The translations under genes were made by a program, and so were the position numbers. The notes beneath the pieces were generated by a model. That model was given only the letters and a program-made list of their open reading frames with translations, made no database searches and was not told where the DNA came from. 38,041 nt of DNA from Candidatus Sulfopaludibacter sp. SbA3 (lineage in GTDB: Bacteria > Pseudomonadota > Alphaproteobacteria > Caulobacterales > Hyphomonadaceae), in NCBI GenBank assembly GCA_945913285.1, contig CAMEDD010000024.1, positions 1 to 38,041 on the forward strand. The letters run 5' to 3'. Of this stretch, positions 16,546-25,411 are shown piece after piece; position 1 is the stretch's first letter, and every line of letters starts with the position of its first letter.

Positions 16546-17697
16546 TCAGGCCGTCGCGGTATAGGCGCGCCGGAGCGAGAACGCGGCGGCCAGCTCGCCG
16601 GCCTCCTTGCCGAGGATCTGGTCGGCAATGATGCGGGCTGTGACCGGCGCCAGCAGTATGCCGTTGCGGAAATGGCCAGCTGCGACAAACAAGCCCGGCG
16701 TTCTTGTGCCTCCGATAAACGGTGCATGATCCGGCGTGCCCGGGCGTACACCCGCCCAGCGTTCGAGTACCGGGGCGTCCGCAAGGCCTGGGCAAAGCTG
16801 TACCGCTTCGAGACGAAGGGCTTCTATGGCCACGTCGTCCGGCTCATCGATGACGCGGTCCGGCTCAACGGTCGCACCGATCACGACCCGGCCATCGCGT
16901 GGCACGAGATAGACATGGCCCGCGCGCACCACGTGTTTCGGCGCCCCTGCACCATCTGCAACCGACAACATCTGTCCCCCATAGCTCTCAATATCGTCGA
17001 GCGCGGTTTCCCAATTCACCAGATTGAAGAGTTGCCCCCGCACCTCGACCTTGATGACGGCCGTTTCCCATCCGGCCGCACCCAGGATTACATCATGCCC
17101 CTCGAGACGAAGCTGGCCAGCGGCCGATCTGAGCGGCGCAGGGCCCGGCACGAACCGGACCTTAGGGCAGGCGCGCAGGGCGCTGATCAAGGCGTCGACC
17201 ACCTGCCGGTTGTTCACGCGCAGATCACTCGGCAGCTCGAGCCCGCTGATCACTTCCGGAGTGAGCGCTGGTTCGCGGCGCAGGATGTCTTGCGCCGTCA
17301 GAGCCGAGTGTTCGATGCGCGCGGCGGTCAGGCGCGCCGCGATCCGGCCGAGACGTGTCTCTTCGCTTGATCCGGTCGCAGCGGCCAGACAAGGCACCCG
17401 GCTGAAACCGATATCCAGTCCGGACCGGGCTGAAAGCTCGTTCGCGAAGTCCGGCCATGCCGCCGCACCTTGCAGGCAGAGCTCGAAAAAGCGCGGATGC
17501 TGGCCGGGCTCGTCTGCCGCTTCGAATGCCGGCGCGAGCATGCCGGCGGCCGCCCAGCTGGCGCCGCGCCCGGGCGACCTTGTGTCGTAAATCGAGACGC
17601 GCGCGCCGCGGCGAACCGCCAACTCGTACGCCCCGCTCAAGCCGATGATGCCAGCGCCGATGATCGCGATACGCGGTGAGGAATTCAAAAGTGCCAT
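16546..17697 (-). CDS. Glycine oxidase / ThiO-like FAD-dependent amine oxidase
   Basis: The 383-residue protein has an N-terminal Rossmann FAD motif, IAIIGAGIIGLSGAYELAVRRG, with the acidic strand-2 residue in VSIYD and the flavin-binding stretch GRGASWAAAGMLAP. The C terminus has ERWAGVRPGTPDHAPFIG and VAAGHFRNGILLAPVTARIIAD, matching glycine oxidase ThiO, including the H.RNGILLAP motif. ThiO oxidises glycine to iminoacetate for the thiazole of thiamine. No other thi genes are in the window, so a general D-amino-acid or amine oxidase role remains possible. AGAGG lies 10 bp before ATG 17697. The upstream gene on the same strand is a small orphan 64 bp away. Confidence 0.87.
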   Translation of the reverse strand: MALLNSSPRIAIIGAGIIGLSGAYELAVRRGARVSIYDTRSPGRGASWAAAGMLAPAFEAADEPGQHPRFFELCLQGAAAWPDFANELSARSGLDIGFSRVPCLAAATGSSEETRLGRIAARLTAARIEHSALTAQDILRREPALTPEVISGLELPSDLRVNNRQVVDALISALRACPKVRFVPGPAPLRSAAGQLRLEGHDVILGAAGWETAVIKVEVRGQLFNLVNWETALDDIESYGGQMLSVADGAGAPKHVVRAGHVYLVPRDGRVVIGATVEPDRVIDEPDDVAIEALRLEAVQLCPGLADAPVLERWAGVRPGTPDHAPFIGGTRTPGLFVAAGHFRNGILLAPVTARIIADQILGKEAGELAAAFSLRRAYTATA

Positions 17698-17761
17698 GCG
17701 GGAAGAGCCTCTGGCAGGGTTTAAGCCCCTGCCCGGCCTCACTCAACGGCGCAAGGCAGGC

Positions 17762-18007
17762 TCAGGAAAGCGCGCGGAAATTGGTCCAGAACGAGCTGAA
17801 CGCATTTGCCAGTTCGTGGTGCTGGAAGATGATCTGCTTGAGGCGCTCGCCGCCCGGCCCGAAAACCGTGCGCACCATCAGGTCCAGATCGAAGCCATCC
17901 GCATGGCCGCCCAGCGCCTGAAGCGACAGGAACGAGTCAATTGCTTCTGAAAGCCGGACGTCCTCGTCCGCGCTGTTCAGTCTGACATCCAGAACTATGT
18001 CTGCCAT
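17762..18007 (-). CDS. Hypothetical 81-residue soluble protein
   Basis: The start is ATG 18007 after a G-rich GGGGGCGG. The product is acidic, without signal peptide or membrane segment: residues 1-10 look like a strand (MADIVLDVRL), followed by helices (DVRLSEAIDSFLSLQAL, GGERLKQIIFQHHELANAFSSFW). Amino-acid composition and lack of Arg/Pro/Ser runs suggest a real gene rather than a chance frame. It precedes the ThiO-like gene by 64 bp on the same strand. I do not recognise the family. Confidence 0.6.
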   Translation of the reverse strand: MADIVLDVRLNSADEDVRLSEAIDSFLSLQALGGHADGFDLDLMVRTVFGPGGERLKQIIFQHHELANAFSSFWTNFRALS

Positions 18008-18157
18008 CGCGCCGCCCCCGTTTAGCCAGTAAACCATTTCTTAACAGACTAACGCGCTTAGGAGAAGTTATTTCGCACGTGCAATATCGTAGTTATGCCT
18101 AGGCCGCCTGACTGTTGAGCCTGCTGAGCAAGAAACGTGCAATTTCTCCTGTGAGGT

Positions 18158-18218
18158 GCGGCGAAAACGCCGCGACATCCATTTGTTGCGATTCATTCTC
18201 AGGTGTGATTGGAATCAC
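18158..18218. promoter_or_regulatory. Candidate operator region of the iron ABC operon
   Basis: The 84 bp before the iron-transport operon contain three structures. GCGGCG-AAAA-CGCCGC is a perfect 6-bp inverted repeat at 18158-18173. GCGATTCATTCTC at 18189-18200 resembles half of a Fur-type box (compare AATCATTCTC). GTGATT-GG-AATCAC is a perfect 6-2-6 palindrome at 18205-18218. Iron-responsive control would fit the gene content, but the match to a Fur consensus is partial. Confidence 0.4.
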
Positions 18219-18241
18219 TCAGAAAACCCTGAGGATACTCT

Positions 18242-19312
18242 ATGTCGAAATTCGTTCCTGCGATTGTTTCGCTCGCCGTTCTGGCCGCCTGCGGGCAATC
18301 GGCGCCGCCTGCCAGGCCTGCTGAAGGCACAGATGCCGGCGCGGCGGCGTCCGAAGCGACCGGTCAGGTGCTCAATGTTTATTCCGCCCGGCACTATGAT
18401 TCTGACAAAGCTCTGTACGCAAAGTTCGAAGAAGAGACGGGGATTAAGGTGAACGTGCGCGAATCGGGCGCCCCGGAGCTGCTCGAGACAATGAAGGCCG
18501 AAGGCGCGGAAAGCCCCGCCGACGTTATCATCGTCTCTGACGCCGGCGCGCTCTACCGTTTTCAGCTTGAGGGCTTCACGCAGGCGGTCAAGTCCGACGT
18601 CCTCGAAGCTGTCATCCCAGCGCAGCTGCGGGAAGCGGACGGCCACTGGTTTGGTCTCGCCAAGCGGGCCCGGGTCATCGTGTACGATCCGCAACTCCTG
18701 CCGGCCGAGGAAGTCGATACCTACGCCGATCTCGCCGAGGACCGCCTGAAGGGCGAGCTCTGCGTGCGCTCTAGCACGAACATTTATAACCTGTCGCTGC
18801 TCAGCGAGATGATCGGACGCAATGGCAGCCAGGCGGCCGAGGCCTGGGCAACCGGAGTTGCAAGCAACTTTGCCCGTCCTCCGGAAGGCGGCGACACCGC
18901 GCAGATCGAAGCTGTGGCGGCCGGCCAATGTGCGGCTGCCATCGTCAACCACTATTATTGGCTGCGCCTCGCAACCGGCTCAACGCAAGAGCGCCTCACC
19001 GCCGCGAAGACCGCCGTTTCGTTCCCGGATCAGGACACGACGGGAACGCACATCAACGTGACGGGCGCAGCGGTGTCATCCACGTCCAAGTCACCGGAAC
19101 TGGCGATCCAGTTCATCGAGTTCCTGACTACGCCCGAGGGGCAGTCACTGCTGACATCTGAAACCAAGGAGTTTCCGGTTGTCGCAGGCGCTGCGAACCC
19201 TGAGGGCCTCGACCTTCTGCCTGCCTTCAAGCAGAGTGATTATCCGCTCACGGAGCTTGGTTCGAAACAAGCCGAGGCCCAGGCGATCTTCGACCGCGCC
19301 GGATGGAACTGA
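18242..19312 (+). CDS. Ferric-iron ABC transporter, substrate-binding lipoprotein
   Basis: The 356-residue protein has a lipoprotein signal peptide (LAAC, Cys17), an Ala/Pro-rich linker to residue ~42, then a periplasmic binding fold starting VLNVYSARHYDSDKALYAKFEEETGIKV. That opening, YSARHY..D..LY..FE..TGI, is typical of the FutA/IdiA/FbpA ferric-binding group. Later segments VRSSTNIYNLSLLSEMI and NHYYWLRL contain Tyr residues where these proteins bind Fe3+ (YYW region). It delivers Fe3+ to the permease. GAGGATACTCT precedes the ATG. The stop overlaps the permease start by 10 bp, so the three genes are one operon (substrate binding, permease, ATPase). Confidence 0.93.
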   Translation: MSKFVPAIVSLAVLAACGQSAPPARPAEGTDAGAAASEATGQVLNVYSARHYDSDKALYAKFEEETGIKVNVRESGAPELLETMKAEGAESPADVIIVSDAGALYRFQLEGFTQAVKSDVLEAVIPAQLREADGHWFGLAKRARVIVYDPQLLPAEEVDTYADLAEDRLKGELCVRSSTNIYNLSLLSEMIGRNGSQAAEAWATGVASNFARPPEGGDTAQIEAVAAGQCAAAIVNHYYWLRLATGSTQERLTAAKTAVSFPDQDTTGTHINVTGAAVSSTSKSPELAIQFIEFLTTPEGQSLLTSETKEFPVVAGAANPEGLDLLPAFKQSDYPLTELGSKQAEAQAIFDRAGWN

Positions 19313-20913
19313 AGGCGCCCGCCGTAAGGGTTCCGGCGTTCGGGCAGATACCGGTCCTACTGGCCGGGCTCGTCATCGCTTTGCCGGTGGCGGTTGTCCT
19401 GATCACCGGGCTGACCGAGGGCGGCGGCGCATCCTGGATCCACATCCGGGATACGCTGCTGGCAGGTTACCTGACCGGCACAATTTCGGTGCTGGCGCTG
19501 ACCGCGATGCTCTGCCTGCTGATGGCTGTGCCAGCAGCCTGGCTGGTGACGATGTTCCGCTTTCCGGGCCGGGGCGTGTTCGAATGGCTGCTTGTGTTGC
19601 CGCTGGCCGCACCCGGCTATGTGCTCGCCTATGCCTGGGGTGACCTCGCCGGTGTCGGCGGGCCAATGCAATCGGCGTTGCGGGACGCCACCGGCTGGTC
19701 GGCGCGTGACTACTGGTTCCCGGACATAAGCTCCCTGCCCGGATTATCCTTCGTGCTGGCCTGCACGCTCTACCCGTATGTCTATCTCACCGCCCGGGCC
19801 GCTTTCATCTCGCAGTCCGTCTGCACCATGGAAGCTGCACGCAGCCTCGGCGCCAGCAGCTCGCGTACGTTCTGGTCCGTCGCCCTGCCGGCTGCCCGCC
19901 CTGCGATTGCCGCCGGCCTTGCACTCGCGATGATGGAAGCCGCGGCGGACTACGGCGCTGCCGAATTCCTGGGCGTGCCAACATTGACCTTCGGGATCGT
20001 GCGCGCCTGGAAAAGTTTTGGCGAATCGGCGGCGGCCGCACGCCTCGCCTTCGTTCTGCTCGCCTTGATCCTGACCTTCGTGATCGTTGAGCGCCAGGCG
20101 CGCGGACGTGCGGGCATCCAGCAGAGCTCGGTGCGTTGGCGGACGATCTCGCGCGTCAGACTGACGGGGCCCACCGCCTTCGGAGCTGCAGCGCTCTGCA
20201 CCGGCCTGTTTACGCTGGCATTCGCCCTGCCGGTCGGCCGTCTTGTCTGGCGCAGCGTCGAAGCGGGCACGCGCATTGCGAGCGTGTCGGACGCGCTGCT
20301 GAATTCGCTCGTGCTCGCCGGCGCCGGCGCTGCGTTCGCTTTTGTCCTGGCCCTGATCATCGCACTGTCGATACGCGGCCGGGGCGTCCTCTCGACCTTT
20401 GCCCGCCTTGCCGCATCCTCCGGCTACGCGATCCCGGGCGCGGTGCTGGCGCTCGGCGCCCTTGCGATCATCAGTGTGTTGCCGTTCGTGATGACGGGCG
20501 CGGTCGCGCTCGCGGCGCTCGCCTGGGTCTATGCCGTCCGTTTCACTGCCGCCGGTACCGAACCGATGGCCGCCGCGCTCGCCCGGGCACCGGCGTCCAT
20601 CGGACTTGCAGCGCAAAGCCTCGGCGCCTCACCCCTCCGGCGCACGCTGGAAGTGGACCTGCCGGTTGCGATGTCCGGCGCCGCCGCAGCCGCCCTCGTT
20701 CTGTTCGTCGAGGCGCTGAAGGAACTGCCTGCCACCTTGATGCTGCGCCCGTTCAACTGGGACACGCTTTCCGTTCGCGCGCATGCCTATGCGAGCGACG
20801 AGCGCCTCGCTGCCGCAGCCCTGCCCGCCCTTCTGATTACGCTGGCCGGCCTTGCACCTGTTATTCTTCTGTCCTGGCAGATGTCGCGCGCGCGGCCGGG
20901 CAGCCGCGCATGA
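19303..20913 (+). CDS. Ferric-iron ABC transporter, fused two-domain permease
   Basis: The 536-residue inner-membrane protein contains two copies of the binding-protein-dependent permease domain, about residues 55-255 and 325-530, with roughly 12 helices. Each copy has the EAA loop that contacts the ATPase: MEAARSLGASSSRTFWSVALPAARPAI in the first and IGLAAQSLGASPLRRTLEVDLPVA in the second. This duplicated layout is that of FbpB/AfuB/FutB iron permeases. The ATG at 19303 lies inside the last codons of the binding-protein gene and the stop overlaps the ATPase start as ATGA, showing translational coupling on both sides. Confidence 0.93.
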   Translation: MELKAPAVRVPAFGQIPVLLAGLVIALPVAVVLITGLTEGGGASWIHIRDTLLAGYLTGTISVLALTAMLCLLMAVPAAWLVTMFRFPGRGVFEWLLVLPLAAPGYVLAYAWGDLAGVGGPMQSALRDATGWSARDYWFPDISSLPGLSFVLACTLYPYVYLTARAAFISQSVCTMEAARSLGASSSRTFWSVALPAARPAIAAGLALAMMEAAADYGAAEFLGVPTLTFGIVRAWKSFGESAAAARLAFVLLALILTFVIVERQARGRAGIQQSSVRWRTISRVRLTGPTAFGAAALCTGLFTLAFALPVGRLVWRSVEAGTRIASVSDALLNSLVLAGAGAAFAFVLALIIALSIRGRGVLSTFARLAASSGYAIPGAVLALGALAIISVLPFVMTGAVALAALAWVYAVRFTAAGTEPMAAALARAPASIGLAAQSLGASPLRRTLEVDLPVAMSGAAAAALVLFVEALKELPATLMLRPFNWDTLSVRAHAYASDERLAAAALPALLITLAGLAPVILLSWQMSRARPGSRA

Positions 20914-21920
20914 CCGGAAAGCTCGAAGCCCTGGGCGTGACGCGCCGGTACGATGGCCGCGCGGTCGTCGATAACGTTACTCTGCCGGCTGAACCCGGTG
21001 AGATCACGGCACTTCTGGGCGGATCAGGCGCGGGCAAATCCACGCTGCTGAGGCTGCTGGCGGGGTTCGAAGCCGTAGACTCGGGTGAGATCAGGCTTGG
21101 CGCGCGCAGCCTGTCCGTCCCCGGACGAACCGTTGCGCCGGAGCACCGGCGCATCGGGCTGATTTTTCAGGATTTCGCCCTGTTCCCGCATCTGACGGCC
21201 GAGCGCAACGTCGCTTTCGGACTGAAGCACCTGCCCCGCGAAGAGGCGCGCGCAAGCGCGAAGCGCTGGCTAGCTTTGCTTGGCTTGACGGCGCGCGCAG
21301 GTGCCTACCCACACGAGTTGTCCGGCGGCGAACAACAGCGCGTCGCAATTGCGCGCGCGCTAGCGCCCCGGCCAGACGCGATCCTGATGGATGAACCCTT
21401 CTCCGGCCTCGATCCGGCGCTCAGCGATTCTGTGCGCGAAACGGCTCTCGCTGCCATTCGCGAGTCCGGCATTCCAGCGCTCATGGTCACGCATGACCCG
21501 GCAGAGGCGCTGGCCCATGCCGACCGCATCGCCATCCTTCAGTCGGGCCGTCTGCTGCAATGCGCCTCGGCTGAGGAGGTTTATCGCCGGCCCGCAAGCC
21601 TGGCGGCGGCCCGCGCGCTTGGAAGCGTCAATGTGCTTGCCCATGAGACTTTGCCTGCGGGATGGCGCGAGACCTTAAATCCCGGCGGCCAGCCGATCGG
21701 ATTTCGCCCCGAGGGGGTGCTGATTGATCCAGGCTCTCCCGTTGTCCTGACCGTCATCCAGCGCCGTCTCGCCGGACCTCTGGTTCGCCTTACACTTGAG
21801 GGGGGAGGCCTCAAGCTGACGGCGCTCGTCCCGCACAGCCTGGCCCCCGCCCCCGGCGCGCAAATAGGCGTTCACCTCGATCCTGCGCTGACGTTCACGG
21901 TTACGTCCGGCGAAATCTGA
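20910..21920 (+). CDS. Ferric-iron ABC transporter, ATP-binding protein
   Basis: The 336-residue ATPase starts at ATG 20910, whose last bases share ATGA with the permease stop. It carries Walker A GGSGAGKST (around residues 38-46), Q-loop FQDFALFPHL, ABC signature LSGGEQQR, Walker B AILMDEPFSGLD and the switch His in MVTHDPAEAL. The C-terminal ~90 residues (GFRPEGVLI ... GAQIGVHLDPALTF) form a regulatory beta domain of the TOBE type seen in FbpC/PotA-like ATPases. FbpC proteins drive Fe3+ uptake; the binding protein upstream supports that substrate. Confidence 0.93.
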   Translation: MTGKLEALGVTRRYDGRAVVDNVTLPAEPGEITALLGGSGAGKSTLLRLLAGFEAVDSGEIRLGARSLSVPGRTVAPEHRRIGLIFQDFALFPHLTAERNVAFGLKHLPREEARASAKRWLALLGLTARAGAYPHELSGGEQQRVAIARALAPRPDAILMDEPFSGLDPALSDSVRETALAAIRESGIPALMVTHDPAEALAHADRIAILQSGRLLQCASAEEVYRRPASLAAARALGSVNVLAHETLPAGWRETLNPGGQPIGFRPEGVLIDPGSPVVLTVIQRRLAGPLVRLTLEGGGLKLTALVPHSLAPAPGAQIGVHLDPALTFTVTSGEI

Positions 21921-22005
21921 CAATTCAGTAAGGGGTGCCCCGCAGCCTCGCTTTTGGCGGGTTTCGGTCCTAGGCTCTGAAGCATTAAATCCGGAGTGTT
22001 GTTTG

Positions 22006-23454
22006 ATGACAGCAAAACTGTTCCGCGCCGCCGCTGTGTTGACCGCCTCGGCCGTTCTGGCGTTGGGCGCCTGTGCACAGGGCCTGATCCGGGATGCGGA
22101 GATCGAGGAAACCCTCAAGGAGTGGACCGACCCGATCCTTGAAGTGGCCGGTCTGGTCCCGGACGATGTGGGCCTCTACATCATCAACGACCCGTCGCTG
22201 AACGCCTTCGTCGCAAACGGACAGCGGATCCACATCCATACTGGCCTGATCATCGAGGCCGAATCCGCTGCGCAGATCAAAGGCGTCATCGGCCACGAAA
22301 CCTGCCACATCGCCTGCGGCCATACCGTCGCACGGATGCGCGCCCGTTCCGTCGCCATGCGCCCCGCGCTTGTTTCGATCGGTCTCGGCATCCTGGCGAT
22401 CGCCGCGGGTGAGCCCAGCGCCGGCGCGGCCCTGATCGGCAGCTCGAGCCAGTTTGCTGCCCTGAACTTCTACGTCCACACACGACCGGAAGAAGCCGCC
22501 GCCGACGCCGCCGCCGTGAAGTATCTCGCCGCGCTCGGCCAGTCTCCTGCCGGAATCGTCGAGTTCTTCGAGAACTTCCGCTACCAGGAAGTGTTGTCCG
22601 ACGCGAAGCGCTACCCCTATTTCCGCGCCCACCCGCTCGCATCGGACCGTATCCGTACCACCCGTATCCTCGCCGAAGCGACCGGGCTCATGGCTGTTCA
22701 GCCTACGGAACGTGAGCAGAGACAATATGAAATGATGCGCGCGAAACTCGTCGGCTTTCTGGATACGCCCCTGAAGGTCCGGCGGGATTATCCGGCGTCG
22801 GACAAGAGCGCGCCGGCGCGATATGCCCGCGCGATTTCGGCCTTCCGCGCATCGGATATCGAGATCGCGTTGGGGGAGATCGCGTCCCTGCTGACCGATG
22901 AGCCGGACAACCCGTACTTCAACGAACTCAAGGGCCAGATCCTGTTCGAAAGCGGCCGCGCGGCGGACTCGGTCGGGCCGCATGCCCGCTCTCTGGAGCT
23001 GCTGCCGGGCCAACCGCTCTTTCTTATCAACTATGCGCGCTCGCTGAACGCCCGCAATGAAGAGGGCGATACCAAAGCGGCCGAGACGGCGCTTCGCGAC
23101 GCTCTGATCGCAGAACCGGACAACGCCTTCGCCTGGGCCCAGCTGGCCATCACCCTCGAGCATCAGGATCGCCGGGCCGAGGCGCAGCTAGCCACTGCGG
23201 AATCATCCTACTGGGTTGGCGACATCGTTCGCGCCAATGCCTTCGCCCGGCGGGCGACCCAATCACTGGACAAGAGCACGATCGATTACCGGCGTGCCGA
23301 TGACATCATGCTGATCACCGATCCCAGTAATCCGGACAACCGTGAGTTCTATGACCGGTACGGCCGCGGCTCGCGCCTGTCGATTGGGGCGCAGTCGGCG
23401 CAAACCCGCCGGAACATGCCATTCGGAGACTTTTCTGCTGCAGATCCGAGGTAA
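22006..23454 (+). CDS. M48-family metalloprotease lipoprotein with C-terminal helical repeats, BepA-like
   Basis: The 482-residue protein has a lipoprotein signal peptide (LGAC, Cys23). The zinc motif is HETCH at residues 97-101, followed by IACGHTVARM; the third ligand is a Glu of RPEEAAADAAAV near residue 162. A hydrophobic stretch LVSIGLGILAIAAGEP lies between them. From about residue 260 the chain is helical with TPR-like pairs (ALGEIASLLTDEPDNPYFNELKGQILFESGRAADSV). This is the layout of BepA/YfgC, a periplasmic chaperone-protease that degrades stalled outer-membrane proteins such as LptD. GGAG precedes ATG 22006, which I prefer over the adjacent TTG. A thiol oxidoreductase gene follows 78 bp downstream. 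Confidence 0.9.
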   Translation: MTAKLFRAAAVLTASAVLALGACAQGLIRDAEIEETLKEWTDPILEVAGLVPDDVGLYIINDPSLNAFVANGQRIHIHTGLIIEAESAAQIKGVIGHETCHIACGHTVARMRARSVAMRPALVSIGLGILAIAAGEPSAGAALIGSSSQFAALNFYVHTRPEEAAADAAAVKYLAALGQSPAGIVEFFENFRYQEVLSDAKRYPYFRAHPLASDRIRTTRILAEATGLMAVQPTEREQRQYEMMRAKLVGFLDTPLKVRRDYPASDKSAPARYARAISAFRASDIEIALGEIASLLTDEPDNPYFNELKGQILFESGRAADSVGPHARSLELLPGQPLFLINYARSLNARNEEGDTKAAETALRDALIAEPDNAFAWAQLAITLEHQDRRAEAQLATAESSYWVGDIVRANAFARRATQSLDKSTIDYRRADDIMLITDPSNPDNREFYDRYGRGSRLSIGAQSAQTRRNMPFGDFSAADPR

Positions 23455-23532
23455 CGCCTCTGTGAGGAAGGGTGGACGCAAGGCCTCGCATTCCTATAGT
23501 TGCGGAAGTCTCATCCACAGGACCTACTCCGA

Positions 23533-24276
23533 ATGACGCCCATTTTCCGAAAGCCGCTCCTTGTGCTCGCCGCAGCGGTTATAGCTCTCCTGCCCGCCTG
23601 CGCCCAGCAAGGCGATGCCAGCAAGGCTGAGATCGAGAAGATCATCGAAGATTACATCGTCGAGAATCCCGAGATAATCGAGCGGGCCTTCCTCGCCTTG
23701 CAGGAGAAAGAGAAGGTCGCACGCGCCGAGGCCGCCAAGGCTGCGATCGGCGAGAATGCGAGCCTGCTCTACGGCCAGAAATCCGACTATTCGATTGGAC
23801 CGGCGGACGCCAAGGTAACGGTGGTCGAGTTCTTCGACTATCGCTGCGGTTACTGCAAAACCTCGCTCGAAGAGGTGCTAGGTTTGCCCGGGAAGTACGA
23901 CGGCGAGGTCCGCGTCGTTTTCAAGGAGCTGCCGCTCTTCTCAGGCATCAGCACAACAGCAGCCCAGGCTGCGCTCGCTGCTGGCAAGCAGGGCAAATAC
24001 GTCCAGATGCACGCTGCTTTGATGAGCGTGAAATCGAATGACGATCTCACCGAGGCCAAGATCGACGAACTCGCCCAATCCATCGGCGTCAATGTCGCTA
24101 AGATGCGCGCCGACATGAAATCGCCGGCCGTTTTGAAGCAGCTCGAGGAATCGACGGTTCTTGCGCAAACTTTGATGGTGGGCGGCACGCCCGGCTTCTT
24201 CATTGGCGACAAGCACATCGAAGGCGCCGACTTCGCTGCTATCGAGGCGGCCATCGAAGCGGAACTGAAAAGCTAG
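23533..24276 (+). CDS. DsbA-family thiol-disulfide oxidoreductase lipoprotein
   Basis: The 247-residue protein has a signal peptide ending LLPAC (Cys23), so it may be lipid-anchored. A helical N-terminal segment (EIEKIIEDYIVENPEIIERAF) is followed by a thioredoxin fold. The redox motif is Cys105-Gly-Tyr-Cys108 in FFDYRCGYCKTS, and the cis-proline loop is GGTPGFFIGD near residue 218. This layout, with N-terminal helices before the DsbA domain, resembles the ScsC/BdbD/Com1-like branch rather than E. coli DsbA. It should oxidise or isomerise disulfides in the periplasm. AGGA lies upstream of ATG 23533. Its TAG stop overlaps the TAG of arfB on the other strand. Confidence 0.92.
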   Translation: MTPIFRKPLLVLAAAVIALLPACAQQGDASKAEIEKIIEDYIVENPEIIERAFLALQEKEKVARAEAAKAAIGENASLLYGQKSDYSIGPADAKVTVVEFFDYRCGYCKTSLEEVLGLPGKYDGEVRVVFKELPLFSGISTTAAQAALAAGKQGKYVQMHAALMSVKSNDDLTEAKIDELAQSIGVNVAKMRADMKSPAVLKQLEESTVLAQTLMVGGTPGFFIGDKHIEGADFAAIEAAIEAELKS

Positions 24277-24707
24277 TCCTCGCCGGTCACGCCGCCACGC
24301 AGCGATTTCACTTCGCTTCGCTTCTTCTTGGCGGTAATCCGGCGGCGAACGCTGCCAGCGGTCGGTTTCGTCTGGATCCGGCGTTTCGGCGCAACCGACG
24401 CTTTCAAGATCATCTCGGCGAGCCGTACTCTCGCGGCTTGGCGATTGAGAAGCTGGCCCCGGTGCTCGCTTGCCTCGAGGATGAGGCGGCCATCAGCCGT
24501 GATCCGGCTGCCATAGAGTTTCTGGAACCGTTCCTTGATCGCCGGGGGCAAGGATGATGCAGCGACCTGCCAGGTCAGCTGGACCGCACTCGAGACCTTG
24601 TTGACATTCTGACCGCCCGGGCCGGACGCGCGCACGAAGGCCTCACTCAATTCCCAGGCCGGAACTGTCAGGCTGTCAGATATCCGCAGGTCGCCAAATT
24701 CGCTCAT
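24273..24707 (-). CDS. arfB: Ribosome-rescue peptidyl-tRNA hydrolase ArfB (YaeJ)
   Basis: The 144-residue protein has the release-factor domain with GGQ at residues 31-33 (RASGPGGQNVNKVSSAVQL). The C terminus is a basic tail (TKPTAGSVRRRITAKKKRSEVKSLRGG), which in ArfB inserts into the empty mRNA channel of stalled ribosomes. The protein frees peptides from ribosomes stuck on non-stop mRNA. Length fits the family (~140). ATG 24707 was chosen; a TTG ten codons upstream adds residues not expected in the family. The last codons overlap the DsbA-like gene by 4 bp in the palindrome CTAG, each strand using TAG as stop. Confidence 0.94.
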   Translation of the reverse strand: MSEFGDLRISDSLTVPAWELSEAFVRASGPGGQNVNKVSSAVQLTWQVAASSLPPAIKERFQKLYGSRITADGRLILEASEHRGQLLNRQAARVRLAEMILKASVAPKRRIQTKPTAGSVRRRITAKKKRSEVKSLRGGVTGED

Positions 24708-24845
24708 CGGAGAAACCTGAAGGACCTGTTCAGCCAAAGTTCAGACGGCGGGGACGACCTTGTCCCCAACACCACGCACCTTGCGCGATTAATCCAGTTT
24801 GCCCGCAAGCGCCATGTCCAACTGTTCACGAGAGGCTGCACATCC

Positions 24846-25373
24846 ATGTCGTTCACCAAAACCATCACCCGGTTCGTTGCCGCGGCAACTGCGGCCGGTT
24901 TCATCTTCGCCCCGGTCGCGCAGGCCGACCGGGACAAGGATCACGGCCGCAGCGGCTGGGAACGGGGCGATTGGGATGATGACCATCGCGGCCGCCGGGG
25001 CCGTGACCGGGACCGAGATCACGGCCACTGGCGCGGTTACGGCCGGCATGACTACCGCGATTACCGCCGCCGCGATGTGGTTGTTTACCAGCCGCATTAT
25101 TACTACCCGCGCAGCTCGGTGACGGTCACCTATGGCCATTCCTACGGTCCGCACTACGCCTCCGGCTACTATCCGCGCTACGATGTCGGGCACCATTACA
25201 GCTACGCCCCGCGCCGCACGGTCTATATCAACGACTACGATCACTACGGACTGTATGAGCCGCCGCACGGCTATCACTGGGTCCGTGACAATGACCGGGG
25301 CGATGCCATCCTCGCCTCGGTCGCCACCGGGGCCATTATCGGTCTCGTCATCGGCGCCATCGCCTCGGATTGA
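24846..25373 (+). CDS. RcnB-family secreted protein
   Basis: The 175-residue product has a signal peptide cleaved after VAQA (about residue 27). The middle is rich in Arg, Asp, His, Gly and Tyr (RGRDRDRDHGHWRGYGRH, then HYYYPRSS), consistent with metal or nucleic-acid contacts but not proof. The C-terminal YGLYEPPHGYHWVRDNDRGDAILASVATGAIIGLVIG matches the RcnB family signature (LP.PP.GYRWV) and ends in a short hydrophobic segment. RcnB in E. coli is a periplasmic protein that affects Ni/Co homeostasis. GAGAGG lies before the ATG. It is followed by a strong terminator, so it is a single-gene unit. Confidence 0.83.
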   Translation: MSFTKTITRFVAAATAAGFIFAPVAQADRDKDHGRSGWERGDWDDDHRGRRGRDRDRDHGHWRGYGRHDYRDYRRRDVVVYQPHYYYPRSSVTVTYGHSYGPHYASGYYPRYDVGHHYSYAPRRTVYINDYDHYGLYEPPHGYHWVRDNDRGDAILASVATGAIIGLVIGAIASD

Positions 25374-25411
25374 TATCTCTACCGCCTCCTACCCCTTTTG
25401 AGGCTTTTATG

